Shown: in pieces, positions 1-8,350 of the stretch | How positions within the stretch are numbered: the first letter of the stretch is position 1 | How the letters are laid out: every line of letters starts with the position of its first letter | Assembly: GCA_949825065.1 (NCBI GenBank) | Contig: OX463864.1 | Coordinates: forward strand, 16,381,327 to 16,445,326 | From: Odontocerum albicorne | Taxonomy: Eukaryota > Arthropoda > Insecta > Trichoptera > Odontoceridae | Length of the DNA stretch: 64,000 nt | Reading direction: 5' to 3' | Program-made: the position numbers and the translations under genes | The notes under the pieces: generated by a model | What the model was told of the DNA's origin: nothing | Seen by the model: only the letters and a program-made list of their open reading frames with translations | The model's database searches: none

Positions 1-230
1 CAAGGTGTGCGTGAAAGAGGTAGACCGAGGAAAACATGGATGGATCAAATGGACCAGATTTTATAAAAAAGGTAAAATATGAATAAATAAGAAGATTGTG
101 CATGACGATATATATATATGATGTGGTTGAAGCTAAAGTTATGTACTTGGATACAAAAAGTTAAGATATCTATTCTCTCTGCCAACCCTGAAGGAGACAC
201 GACGTGATACGAGTATGTATGTATGTAGAA
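1..230 (+). mobile_element. LINE A 3' fragment
   Basis: This is the extreme C-terminal tail of a reverse-transcriptase ORF plus 3' end of the commonest LINE in the window. The first bases translate to a GRPRKTWMDQMDQ motif typical of insect non-LTR elements, followed by stops. The piece ends in the family's usual tail, a tctctctgcc...gacgtgat block followed by gtatg repeats. It is cut by the window edge. Family assignment rests on about twenty similar copies within the window. Confidence 0.6.
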
Positions 231-284
231 TACAATACTATATAGAACACGGCGTTTTTCAGTTTAACTATATCAATAGTTTTT

Positions 285-375
285 TTACACTTTTGTTGTA
301 TACAGGCGGACTTTTGTTGTATTACGTTGTGTCAATCTATTCCAACAAGCCAGAAACGTGTTAATGAGGCCTCTT
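285..375 (-). mobile_element. SINE2 3' fragment
   Basis: Shows the 3' body of the tRNA-derived SINE2 in reverse: a tacacttttgttgtatac block, then a degenerate tcaatctattccaac and aggcctcttttg. The tRNA-like head is missing. Strongly decayed. Confidence 0.45.
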
Positions 376-1299
376 TTGAAAATTAGATTATATACTCGTA
401 AATTTGTTTTAATCTGGATACAAACAGGCATACAACTCGTAACCCTTTGATTTAAAGACAGGCGACATGTTAACTATGGTAGATGAAACAGTTCGTCATT
501 GTAGTCGTAAGAAGCAATGCATTAGAGAAAACGTAGTCAAACCTATGATGCTGGCTTCTTTGACACGGATCGTATAAATCAGATCATAGACACCGAAAAT
601 AGTATAAAAATACATGGTTAATGCACGTACGAAACGTTTTATTGCGGCCAGGGTCGTGCATAAACCTGATTCACAAGTGGTGACAACTAGCCACGCTGTT
701 AATCACTGCTCGATATATACGACTTTAGGAAGATACAATCCCTGGTTCCGAGGCAGAGTTGTTGATGACCTTGCCCACATTGACATATCTCTAAGGTCGA
801 AAAGATTTCGGATTGAACAAGTCAGAGTGTGTATGAACAGTCACCACCAAGTCATGATCAGATGATTTTAAAGATAAAATGTGATATCTCTCACCTCAGC
901 AGTATGTTGACTAGAGCCAGTAGAAGACGTGTTGTTTCGTTATATTTTGAAATGTTAAAAATTGAATGTTGCGCGGTTATCAAGTTTCTTTCAAAAGAAG
1001 GGTAGAAAATGAAAAAAGTGGAAAAGGTGTATGAAAAATAAGGTAAACGTAGAACATCCAAAATCTAATTGTAATACATTCAGAGTAATGTAGGATGATG
1101 ATGTATTTATTAAATTTCTCTTTCTGTCTATTCTTCTCATAATGTTAGGGTTTATCAGATTGAAATCCAGGAATATAATAGATAAATAGAGTGCAAGAAC
1201 TGATTAGTCTTCCAGATATAGTGCGATTTCTAAAGGGGGGGGGGGGGGAATACCTGATGACTGAATGGAGCTCTCAGAAAAGATGGCACCTGGAGACCA
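376..1299. other. unassigned stretch
   Basis: No recognisable gene. An 83-codon open frame at 614-865 (+) matches nothing I know and has no supporting context. A run of 14 G lies at 1235-1248. Confidence 0.3.
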
Positions 1300-1560
1300 A
1301 CTAACTGCCTTGGCCTACTTGAAGAGCGCTAAATAGACTGTGTACAGGTGGCTAGATGCAATGTAAACATGCAGTGATGGCGTTTTTTGGACGAAAGTAG
1401 TATTAAATGTGATTGTGGGGATAAAGGGGACTCACAAAACATGTTAGTTTGTCCAAAAATGAGACGAACCCGATTGATGCAAATGAAAAGGCGATCTTTG
1501 TTGCCTCTGTGGCGGTCGTCGCACATTCAGTCGCACACTCGGAATACTGTGGGCGTTCAT
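1300..1560 (+). pseudogene. LINE C-terminal zinc-knuckle remnant
   Basis: A broken reading frame reads ALNRLCTG, then a frameshift, then IKCDCGDKG...MLVCPKMRR. The spacing (C-x-CG ... CP) is that of the C-terminal zinc-knuckle-like region following the RT domain in several insect LINE clades (family knowledge). Expected residues are interrupted by stops and shifts. No RT core precedes it, so this is a 5'-truncated or decayed copy. It does not resemble LINE A, B or D in this window. Confidence 0.55.
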
Positions 1561-1583
1561 ACATACGGTCAATGACCGATGAA

Positions 1584-2574
1584 ATATCCTTCGCATTCCT
1601 CGATAAATCTTAATAAACAAGTCCGAAGTTCACCCGCCGGCCATTCAACCCATAGCCGAGCGGACCGCATTCCATACTAGAGAGAGAACGCACCACGCTT
1701 GTCTCGCCAGTTCCGTATTTGAATGATACCTACATACAACAATTAATCGTTTTGCATTCGCAGAAACGAGACGTAGGCATATCGCGAGCGCATTCCCGCG
1801 CACATTCTAAAAATATATAAATACCTACGTTACTAATAAAATTGGACTCTCTTCTTCCGCATTGCGATCCAAAACGTGTTTTATTTATCAACAAATCATC
1901 ATCATCTCTTCCCTCTAGGATACATATCCTAAATCTCCTATTGGAACACGCGGCGTGATTGATAATTGATGGTCTTAACACGTAAATGAATGGTCTCATT
2001 TCTGAGTTATTTGTAAGATTAAAGTATGCGCTGCCACAGATTTTTTGTCGATTTTTTATGAATTCTACAATTCTTCGCTGCATTGTTTTGATATATCTCT
2101 GATACGAATAATTAGCCAATTTAAAATACTGCATGCACACATTTTCTCCGGCATGCTTCACACGATTGTTATCTGCATAGCTTCCTGGTGTAATAGCGTA
2201 ATGTTACAAAGCATATAACACTCCAGAGATTACAAGGAAGCTACCAAACAAAGTTTTATTGAAATACGTTCTCTGACTCTTTAGTTTTGTGAATACAAAC
2301 CTGTATGTGATGGACGCTTATCCTATTTTTTCATCGATAAAAAAGAGTCAACTTTTTTATCAACATGACTCATAAACTATAAAATAAGATAAGAAATATA
2401 ACATTGTATGTTACAAACCAGTCTTTAGAGATTTCATAAAGTAAATATTTCATCGATGTCTTAATATGTTGTACCTACCTGTATACCTACCTAAATGAAT
2501 TGTCAAAATAACGAGTGAATTGTTAAAACACAAATAAATTAAATTAATTATTGTCAATAGTAAACATACAGGGG
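1584..2574. other. about 1 kb segment between 14-bp direct repeats
   Basis: The exact 14-mer caatgaccgatgaa occurs at 1570-1583 and 2575-2588. The enclosed segment is less AT-rich at its left end and contains TATA-like and AATAAA-like motifs. A 143-codon frame on the minus strand (1730-2161) has no recognisable domain. The repeats may be a target-site duplication, but no known element ends are visible. Confidence 0.3.
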
Positions 2575-2588
2575 CAATGACCGATGAA

Positions 2589-3050
2589 GAATTCAATGAT
2601 TGTTACACACCACAAACAACGACAATATTTACTATTTACAGCGTGCAAATTGGCTAACCATCTCCAAATATAAATAATTATTCTACCGCCAGTTCATGTG
2701 ATAGAGCAAGGCAGATATATATCGCCCATGTATTCATTCACTGGTATAAATTGTCCGCACTCTGCGAAATAAACATACTTTTATTGTCGTCCATTCAACT
2801 GTCAAGACTTGTATTATTTATTTACCTGCTGTCCATTTATCGAAATATATCCGCATTCCTGAGTCTATAAGTAAACAAATATCAATCAAAATCATCACAA
2901 CAATTAAACATAAGCAATCCGCTATATTGCTATATTGATGATTCTGTACGAGAAGTAACGCAGAATCAACTAAAACGAAGATAACGATGTCGATATCAAA
3001 ATCATCAGCACGTTCTAATAGAACACATGCTACACTGATAGCGACCATCG
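2589..3050. other. unassigned stretch
   Basis: Contains tataaattg near 2745 and aataaacatacttttattg near 2770, which could belong to a decayed solo LTR. No partner copy is seen in the window and no gene is recognisable. Confidence 0.25.
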
Positions 3051-3072
3051 TTACAATGTTATTAGAAACTTT

Positions 3073-3404
3073 TATGTGCTGACTGTGATAATTTCTATAT
3101 GGGAAAGACAGGAAGATCTTTTAGAAAGAGATTTCGTGAACACAAATCCGCCTTAACAAATCCTCTAACTTATTCTAAAATGGCTAATCATTGTCACCGT
3201 GAAAACCATATTTTTTCTATCGATGATGCCAAATTCTTACATATCAGTAGTAACGGAAATCAATTGTACAAATTAGAGGCCCTAGAAATTTCTAAGTCAG
3301 TGCATCGATCCGAACATCTGTTGAACAGTTTTATCCCAAAAATCTCTCCGCTCTTGGCCGAAATCGTCCAATGTCTCCCTCACCCCTCAGCCCCCAACCG
3401 TTGA
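3073..3404 (+). pseudogene. GIY-YIG endonuclease domain of a Penelope-like element (C-terminal part)
   Basis: The frame begins inside the domain (FYMGKTGRSFRKRFREH), keeps the conserved R..F..RF.EH helix of GIY-YIG nucleases, then a segment with H..ENH and LE..EI, and ends at a TAG after about 100 codons. In intact Penelope-like elements this nuclease is fused to the C-terminus of the reverse transcriptase and nicks the target for priming. Here the RT and the start of the GIY-YIG domain are absent, so it is a fragment. The methionine at 3099 is internal and not a real start. Confidence 0.7.
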
Positions 3405-3452
3405 AGCATGTATATCGGTACCACTTCGAACAGAATTTAGTCTTGTTTGTGC

Positions 3453-3492
3453 TCCCCTGAAGATGAGGTGAAAGTCTTGAAACCGGTAGGAT
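3453..3492 (+). ncRNA. hammerhead-like core in PLE1 (degenerate)
   Basis: CTGAAGA (fits CUGANGA) at 3457-3463, a short stem II, GAAA at 3479-3482, then C-CG-GTA giving the GAAAC-NN-GUH arrangement. Stem I pairing is weak in this copy. Penelope-like elements are known to carry hammerhead motifs; activity here is inferred only from pattern. Confidence 0.4.
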
Positions 3493-3599
3493 TATACCGT
3501 TACAAAAAAGTGGAATAAACAGTGTTTGATAAAAATAAATTACAATGTTCTTAGAAACTTTCCCGAAATAAATGGAGCGCGAGAAATGTAGTTTCAATT

Positions 3600-3804
3600 T
3601 CTGTATCCGAAGAATATGTAATCTGGACACATGTATATTTTGCTCTTACACTTTCAATTGAATAGATAGGAAGATATCTTTATTACCTTAAAGTCCAAAT
3701 TCCTCACGTGCATTTGCACTAGGGAGGAACGATGTCACAAGAATGTTCCATCCGTTACATATATCCCCGATATACATCATTTTGATTCATTGAATTATAA
3801 TAGA
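3600..3804. other. unassigned stretch
   Basis: No repeat or coding similarity recognised. Confidence 0.25.
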
Positions 3805-3932
3805 TATGCATGGCCGCACGGTAATGCACTGGAATTGTGTGCGGTAAGTCCCCGGTTTGAACCCGGCGCTGTGCTACTCCCCTCAAATAACACAGGCATT
3901 TTTTAGCTTAGTATTCGGAAGCATAAGGATAT
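3805..3932 (+). mobile_element. SINE1 (tRNA-derived), left part
   Basis: tRNA-like head with an A-box-like ggccgcacggtaatgcac and a B-box-like ggtttgaaccc, the internal RNA polymerase III promoter pattern, then the SINE1 body (ctactcccctcaaataacac, aggcattttttagcttag). The copy is split by the LINE at 3933-4736; the remainder is at 4745-4780. Uninterrupted copies are at 30550 and 37918. Confidence 0.75.
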
Positions 3933-4339
3933 AGGCACCATGTCTCGCAGCCGTACATCAAGATACTCCATACATAGGTCTTGATGAGGAGTATTCTCAG
4001 TTTTAGATCTATATTATTTGATTCTATTATTTTCGACCTTTTATTAAATGCAAGTCTAGCCTGATGTATACGGCTGTCGACCTCGCTCTTGGACCGACCG
4101 TCCCATGTTATTTTGCTCCCGAGGTAGACAAACTCCTTGGTGTTCTTTAGTGGTTTACCCGACATCACTATTCTCATCTGGTGCTGCGCTCGGCCTACAG
4201 TCAGCAGCTTTGTTTTGTCTTTATTTATCTTCATACTGTAGTTATTTTGAAGAATGCTTACCATAGTTGTTAAGGCCTCTTGTAGTTCCTCTTCACTTTC
4301 AGCAACCATAGCAATATCGTCAGCGAACCTTAGACATGT
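3933..4339 (-). pseudogene. RTE-type reverse transcriptase segment, inverted part of a LINE insertion
   Basis: On the minus strand the frame reads from LRFADDIAMVAESEEEL (the RT active-site FADD at the right edge) through KINKDKTKLL and FVYLGSKITWDG to MYGCETW at the left edge. This is RT palm and thumb sequence of an RTE/craniate-BovB-like LINE. It is in opposite orientation to the adjoining C-terminal part, although the two are contiguous in the parental protein (ETWCL at the end of one, CLSERD at the start of the other). It is nonfunctional: the N-terminal RT and endonuclease are absent. Confidence 0.75.
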
Positions 4340-4736
4340 TGCCTATCCGAAAGAGATAGACGAAGACTAAAGGCTTTTGAGATGTGGTCCTATAGAAGAC
4401 TATTAGGAATTTCCTGGAGAGACCGCATCACAAATGAAGAGGTTCTCCAACGAATCGAAGGAGGAAGGCACCTGCTCAGGATCCTGTCCGAAAGGCGTGC
4501 AAGATGGATCGGTCATATAATACGACAAGAGGGCCTCTTGCATGCCATAATGGAGGGTATGACCGAGGGGACAAACTCTAGGGGACGCCCACGCCGAGAG
4601 TACCTGGAGGACCTGTTGGTGGACGTGCGCTGCTCAACATATACAGACTTAAAAAGAGCCGCACAGGACAGGGGGGAATGGAGGAGAAGAGTTGAAATTG
4701 CTGCAAACCAGTCTTAGGACTGCAACCACGGAAGGA
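4340..4736 (+). pseudogene. RTE-type RT C-terminal domain, sense part of the same LINE insertion
   Basis: Reads CLSERDRRRLKAFEMW, RRLLGISWRDRI, RARWIGHIIR, GRPRREYLEDLL and LKRAAQDRGEWRR to a TAG near 4717, then a short 3' UTR. These are the usual post-RT motifs (E-M-W, RW.GH..R, GRP, A.DR..W). The 8-bp sequence aaggatat flanks the combined insertion at 3925-3932 and 4737-4744. The arrangement, an inverted 5' segment joined to a sense 3' segment, is that of twin priming during target-primed reverse transcription. Confidence 0.75.
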
Positions 4737-4744
4737 AAGGATAT

Positions 4745-4780
4745 ATATGACTCCAATCATATCTATTATTTAAAAAAAAA
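4745..4780 (+). mobile_element. SINE1, right part
   Basis: atgactccaatcatatctatt plus an A-rich end continues the SINE1 interrupted at 3932. The same string follows aaggata directly in the copy at 30550 (there as atgacttcggtcatatct). Confidence 0.65.
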
Positions 4781-4979
4781 CATGCAGGTGTGCACCGATC
4801 GTCTTACTTCAGGTGTGCCATCGGATCTAGTACACCGATGTGGCAGGTGAGTTTGCTGGTTTGCAACGAATCATTCACTTTAAAGCAAAAAAAATAAGAA
4901 AGAAACGAAAACTCCATGGCACATATTCGCTTTCTAACTGAATTGACGTTGGAGGAATAGCGATGGGGATCCTCGACTA

Positions 4980-5194
4980 TAGTTCGGAAATTCTAGGATG
5001 AGTCCTGTGACAGCTCACAAATTTGCCCCAATACAACCTTATGTAATGTATTTACCTAAATAACTTGATATTTATTAGAATTGAGGCTTATATTAAAGTT
5101 GATAAAATAATTAAAATTACTGAACATCGTTACAAGGTTGTATTGGGGCTAATTTGTGAGCTGTCACAGGACTCATCCTAGAATTTCCGAACTA
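4980..5194. mobile_element. 215-bp MITE with 61-bp inverted repeats, TA duplication
   Basis: The terminal inverted repeats are 4980-5040 and 5134-5194, matching at 60 of 61 positions and beginning tagttcggaaattctagg. A TA dinucleotide lies at each side (4978-4979 and 5195-5196). The 93-bp centre is AT-rich and noncoding. TA duplication suggests mobilisation by a Tc1/mariner-class transposase (inference). No second copy is seen in the window. Confidence 0.8.
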
Positions 5195-5199
5195 TACCA

Positions 5200-6040
5200 G
5201 GCCCAGCATCGACGATAATTCACCTTAATAAAATGTTGATAAAATTGCATATTTTCCATCTTCACCCTGACTTCCAACTTAACAAAACTTTACCTCTTTT
5301 TAATATTAGGATTAAATACTGTACTATATTTTAAGGAAACTGAAAAACATTCAGACATCAAGAGGTTTGCAATTATAATATTTGAATTAACAATCATAAA
5401 AAAATAACCAATTGACGTTCGTAGTGGAGATATCGCGCTAATGGACCTTTGCAAGTACGATGCTGGAGGGACAAAGAAAGGATGAACACATCCATCCCTT
5501 TAAGAGAGAGAACGACAACGCAAATGACTACTCGACAAACTTATACAGCACCATAAAATACTTGCAACGTTATAATGTTAATACAAAATTGTCTCTGATT
5601 ACAAATTGCGCAAATTTTCATCGCCTTCTCCAACAACAATCATCATAAATCGTCCGATAATGTAAGGAAAAAAAATGTAACGTCGCCCATAAACGGCGAG
5701 TGTAATTAATACTCGAAAGTGTAAATTACACTCAAATATGGCGGAACAAATGCTGTCCATTAGGCGTCTTGTGTGTTTGTTACCCGAGTCGTGAAATTAA
5801 TTCAAATCAATTCTTTACAATGGCGCATTACAGGCATTTCTCATCAAGATGCCCGACATTATTCACTGACATCTAGTTTTTTTTTATTTGTTCATTTCGT
5901 TGTTGCTTTTTTTGTACTCTTGTTCGTATGACGGATGAGTAGGATTGTAGAAAGGCACGGCCTTTTAATTTGATGTGGTTCGTTAGTAAAAGACTGGATC
6001 GAATTGATTTGATAAAGAAAATAATAGATAATTTTGTAAT
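5200..6040. other. unassigned stretch
   Basis: No recognisable gene. Contains a small hairpin near 5699-5732 with arms gagtgtaatt / aattacactc. A 62-codon frame at 5460-5648 has no supporting feature. Confidence 0.3.
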
Positions 6041-6044
6041 TATA

Positions 6045-6090
6045 TTCGATCCCATCACCACCCACGCTGTTATGGGAGATTAAGTAAGTA
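6045..6090 (+). repeat. R-A dispersed repeat, left part
   Basis: The segment attcgatcccatcaccacc...cgctgttatgggagattaagtaag corresponds to 18645-18695. The repeat continues at 6478 after the inserted MITE. The gttcgatccc string resembles a tRNA B-box. Confidence 0.5.
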
Positions 6091-6477
6091 CAGTACTGGC
6101 GGTAAGTAATACACATCGGGCTTGAAAGAGACTGTCGACCATAATCGGCTAATAACATGTGTATGAATGACAGAGACGATGCTCTACAAAGCCGAAGTTA
6201 GCCGATTATGGCCGACAGTCCCTTTCTTAACACTTGCCTTAATGTGCTAAAAAATTCCGCCAGCCACGGTGCTGAACGCTAAACATCCAGTAAAAAATGT
6301 ATGTTTTAAAGTAAAATTATGCAAAATCAGCTAGGTTATTTTTTGTAATTAGCTATAAAAATAATTTTATTATGTATTAAAACGTCAAATAATCAAATAA
6401 ATTATAAGTCTTGGTCACAAGCTATCCATCACAGGGTGGCAAGAGTTAAGCCCGATGTGTTTTACCGCTGTGTACTG
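6091..6477. mobile_element. TA-flanked palindromic MITE, interrupted by a TTAA MITE
   Basis: The left end starts cagtactggcggtaag and the right end is ...ttttaccgctgtgtactg, with TA at 6089-6090 and 6478-6479. The inverted repeats continue inward through acacatcgggctt and an agactgtcg.ccataatcgg / ccgattatggccgacagt pair. Without the nested 215-bp element and one TTAA copy, it would be 168 bp. A second, truncated copy lies at 24163-24332 and retains the unoccupied TTAA site. Confidence 0.7.
6231..6445 (-). mobile_element. 215-bp piggyBac-type MITE copy 1 (TTAA)
   Basis: TTAA at 6227-6230 and 6446-6449 brackets an element starting cacttgcctt and ending ggcaag.g. Reversed, it matches the element at 53138-53352 along its length, including atagctaattacaaaaaata and aaatatacattttttactgg equivalents. 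Both copies are 215 bp. TTAA duplication is the hallmark of piggyBac-superfamily transposition; there is no coding capacity. Confidence 0.75.
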
Positions 6478-6615
6478 TACACATCCAGCGCGATCTATAC
6501 TAGAAGATCGAAATCTTCTTTATTTTTTGTAAGCTCGACGTCACGCAGTGACGAAGAGGAAACTCCCCAAAGGAACTCCTCCGATAGTGACACACTTGCG
6601 TGTGAAAAGTATAGT
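6478..6615 (+). repeat. R-A dispersed repeat, right part
   Basis: ccagcgcgatctatactagaa, then aatcttctttattttttgta and gtgacacacttgcgtgtga align with 18704-18820. It joins in register with 6045-6090 when the MITE is removed. Confidence 0.55.
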
Positions 6616-7000
6616 AGCGACGTTGGACTTAAGATCCAAAGTCACGGGAGAAGGAAAATGACTCACAGTGCAGTAAATATATGTTACTTACAAAGCAGTT
6701 TAAAGGCTGACGTTCAAACAGTCTAGCAATAATATATAGAATATCAGATGAAACTTAACTTCTTATTTTGTATGGTACCCTTCAACATAATCAAAATAGT
6801 GATTCGGGCATATTGAAGAGCGTGGCTAGGAGACAATATTGTCTTCGTCTCTATTAATTGAGCCTTCAGGTTTAACCATTGAAGTAGGCACAGAATTCGC
6901 GCTTCGTCCCCTCACGTGAAGAGGCAACAACACTCGGTAATGTACTTGGCAGGTGCGAGTATTATTACTAAAATAAACGTTTTTCCAAGACTATATAACC
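6616..7000. other. unassigned stretch
   Basis: No repeat partner or coding motif recognised. Confidence 0.25.
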
Positions 7001-7004
7001 CATT

Positions 7005-7086
7005 TAATTTTCTTGGTACCATCGGGAATCGAAACCGAAATCTTTTAATAAGTTGAAGTTAAGCGTCTTACCAACTAGACTACGGT
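7005..7086 (-). mobile_element. SINE2 head fragment
   Basis: Reverse-oriented tRNA-like head: ggtaccatcgggaatcgaaac (degenerate B box) and gtcttaccaactagactac (A-box side). Confidence 0.45.
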
Positions 7087-7134
7087 AAAACTAATCTAAA
7101 ATGATAATAGAACACACGCGTTGAAAGAGTGGAA

Positions 7135-7344
7135 ATTCTATAAACGCCCACACGAAAATATTCTGGCAATGTAAAAATTCTAGAAACCCCCACACGAAAA
7201 TATTCTGGCAATGTAAAATTTCTAGAAACCCCCACACGAAAATATTCTGGCAATGTAAAAATTCTAGAAACCCCCACACGAAAATATTCTGGCAATTTAA
7301 AACTTCTAGAAACCCCCACACGAAAATATTCTGGCAATGTAAAA
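7135..7344. repeat. minisatellite, 42 bp x 5
   Basis: Five near-identical 42-bp units start at 7135, 7177, 7219, 7261 and 7303; each contains acccccacacgaaaatattc and tggcaatgtaaa. Because 42 is a multiple of three, two frames stay open on the minus strand and read as 14-residue repeats (e.g. LPEYFRVGVSRIFT). This is a product of the repeat rather than evidence of a gene. Confidence 0.9.
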
Positions 7345-7611
7345 AAGTAAGAAATTTGTGCATAAATCTCGACGACCTACGTGGCCTAGTAATTTGAGGG
7401 GTTGTCTTGTAACAGTACTACTCCACTTAAGGTAGTATTAATAACATATATAATAACAAACTGCAAGTTACGTACTGACTTCAAAGATTCGTAATCTGAA
7501 GGCATAATTAATGACTCCGAAAATAAGATTGTCTTGACACTCTTCAAAATGTCCGCATAAACAATTGGGTTATTTTAAAAGGTACCATACGAATGAATGA
7601 AAAATGTGACA
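7345..7611. other. unassigned stretch
   Basis: A degenerate tRNA-like string (gacgacctacgtggcctagt) at about 7368 may be a decayed SINE2 head; otherwise nothing recognised. Confidence 0.25.
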
Positions 7612-7788
7612 TTCAATGAATTGTAATTTGTTTTATCAAACACTGTTTATTCCACTTTTTTGTAACGGTATAAGCCTACCGGTTTCGAGGCTTTCACCTC
7701 ATCATGAGGGGAAAGCCTTGAAACCTGATGATGAGGTGAAAGCCTTAAAACCGGTAGGGTTATACGTTACAAAAAGTGGAATAAACAG

Positions 7789-7957
7789 TTTATATTCACC
7801 TGACGAAGAAGACGGTGGTCTTCGAAACTAGTTGTGAACCTTAATTAAACCTGTGGTGAACACAAAAATATAAAATAAGTTTTTTATTTTACTTATTTTT
7901 TCCTTTTATGTAAAAAATGGCACCATAAAGTGAAACTATAGTCTTTTCGAAGATTCA
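7789..7957 (+). mobile_element. PLE2 short 3' copy
   Basis: Begins tttatattcacctgacgaag and ends ttttcgaagattca, matching 41643-41812. The 12-mer tggaataaacag sits on both sides (7777-7788 and 7958-7969), and removal restores continuous PLE1 sequence. The insertion is therefore well delimited and only 169 bp long. Noncoding. Confidence 0.75.
7795..7838 (+). ncRNA. hammerhead-ribozyme-like fold in PLE2
   Basis: Stem I TTCAC (7795-7799) pairs with GTGAA (7834-7838). CTGACGA at 7800-7806 fits CUGANGA. Stem II is GAAGAC-GGTG-GTCTTC, preceded by one extra A. GAAA is at 7824-7827, followed by C-TA-GTT, a minimal stem III ending in a NUH cleavage triplet. This is the type I arrangement reported from Penelope-like elements. 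Self-cleavage is not demonstrated. Confidence 0.5.
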
Positions 7958-8230
7958 TGGAATAAACAGTGTTTGATAAAACGAATTACAATGTCTGTAA
8001 ACCTCCACAAAGTTAATGCCTTAAATATATACAAAATATAATTCAATGAATTGTTTTTTTTTAACGCACCATGTAAATGCCCACTTTAACATAGGTCTAC
8101 CCAATAAAGTGGGTTCTTCGTAGAATACAGGCTAAAAACAAAAAGCGCGGTCCTGTTATATGAAGACTGGGACGAATGTTTTAATAAAGATTTCCTTGCC
8201 TTATTCAAGAATACTTTCTTTTAAAAAAAA

Positions 8231-8350
8231 TTAAGTGTAAACTAGACTGGAACCATTTAGAAAAAATCTAGATACCCATAGGAATCCAACCCGCAAAACG
8301 CCAAGTATTGGAAAATAGGTGTTTTACCAACTAAGTCACGAAGGTCACAA
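8231..8350 (-). mobile_element. SINE2 copy, diverged
   Basis: Reverse orientation: ctagactggaacc, tctagatacccataggaatcc and gttttaccaactaagtcacg match the body, B-box side and A-box side of SINE2 with many changes. Confidence 0.55.

Larger units (their letters stand above)
3073..3539 (+). mobile_element. PLE1, 5'-truncated Penelope-like element
   Basis: A GIY-YIG coding end (to 3404) is followed by a 3' region containing the PLE1 signature: gatgaggtgaaag...aaaccggtagg, a ttacaaaaaagtggaataaac segment and gtttgataaa. Direct repeats of 20 bp with one mismatch (ttacaatgtt.ttagaaact) lie at 3051-3070 and 3540-3559 and probably represent the target duplication, although ttacaatgt also occurs at PLE1 3' ends elsewhere. 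Other PLE1 copies are at 7626, 15955 and 23905. Confidence 0.65.
7626..8040 (+). mobile_element. PLE1 palindromic copy carrying a nested PLE2
   Basis: A minus-oriented PLE1 3' segment (7626 to about 7705: ttttatcaaacactgtttattcc, accggtttcgaggctttcac) is joined head-to-head to a plus-oriented one (about 7705-7788 and 7958-8040). The 14-mer attcaatgaattgt flanks the whole at 7612-7625 and 8041-8054, as a target-site duplication. The sense arm is interrupted by PLE2 at 7789-7957. Confidence 0.7.

Noticed and set aside
1730..2161. 143-codon minus-strand frame as a gene
   Set aside because: No recognisable domain, a mixed low-conservation appearance and no splice or promoter support; kept only as part of an unassigned segment.
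7080..7363. Two overlapping repeat-protein frames on the minus strand
   Set aside because: They are produced by a 42-bp tandem repeat whose length is a multiple of three.
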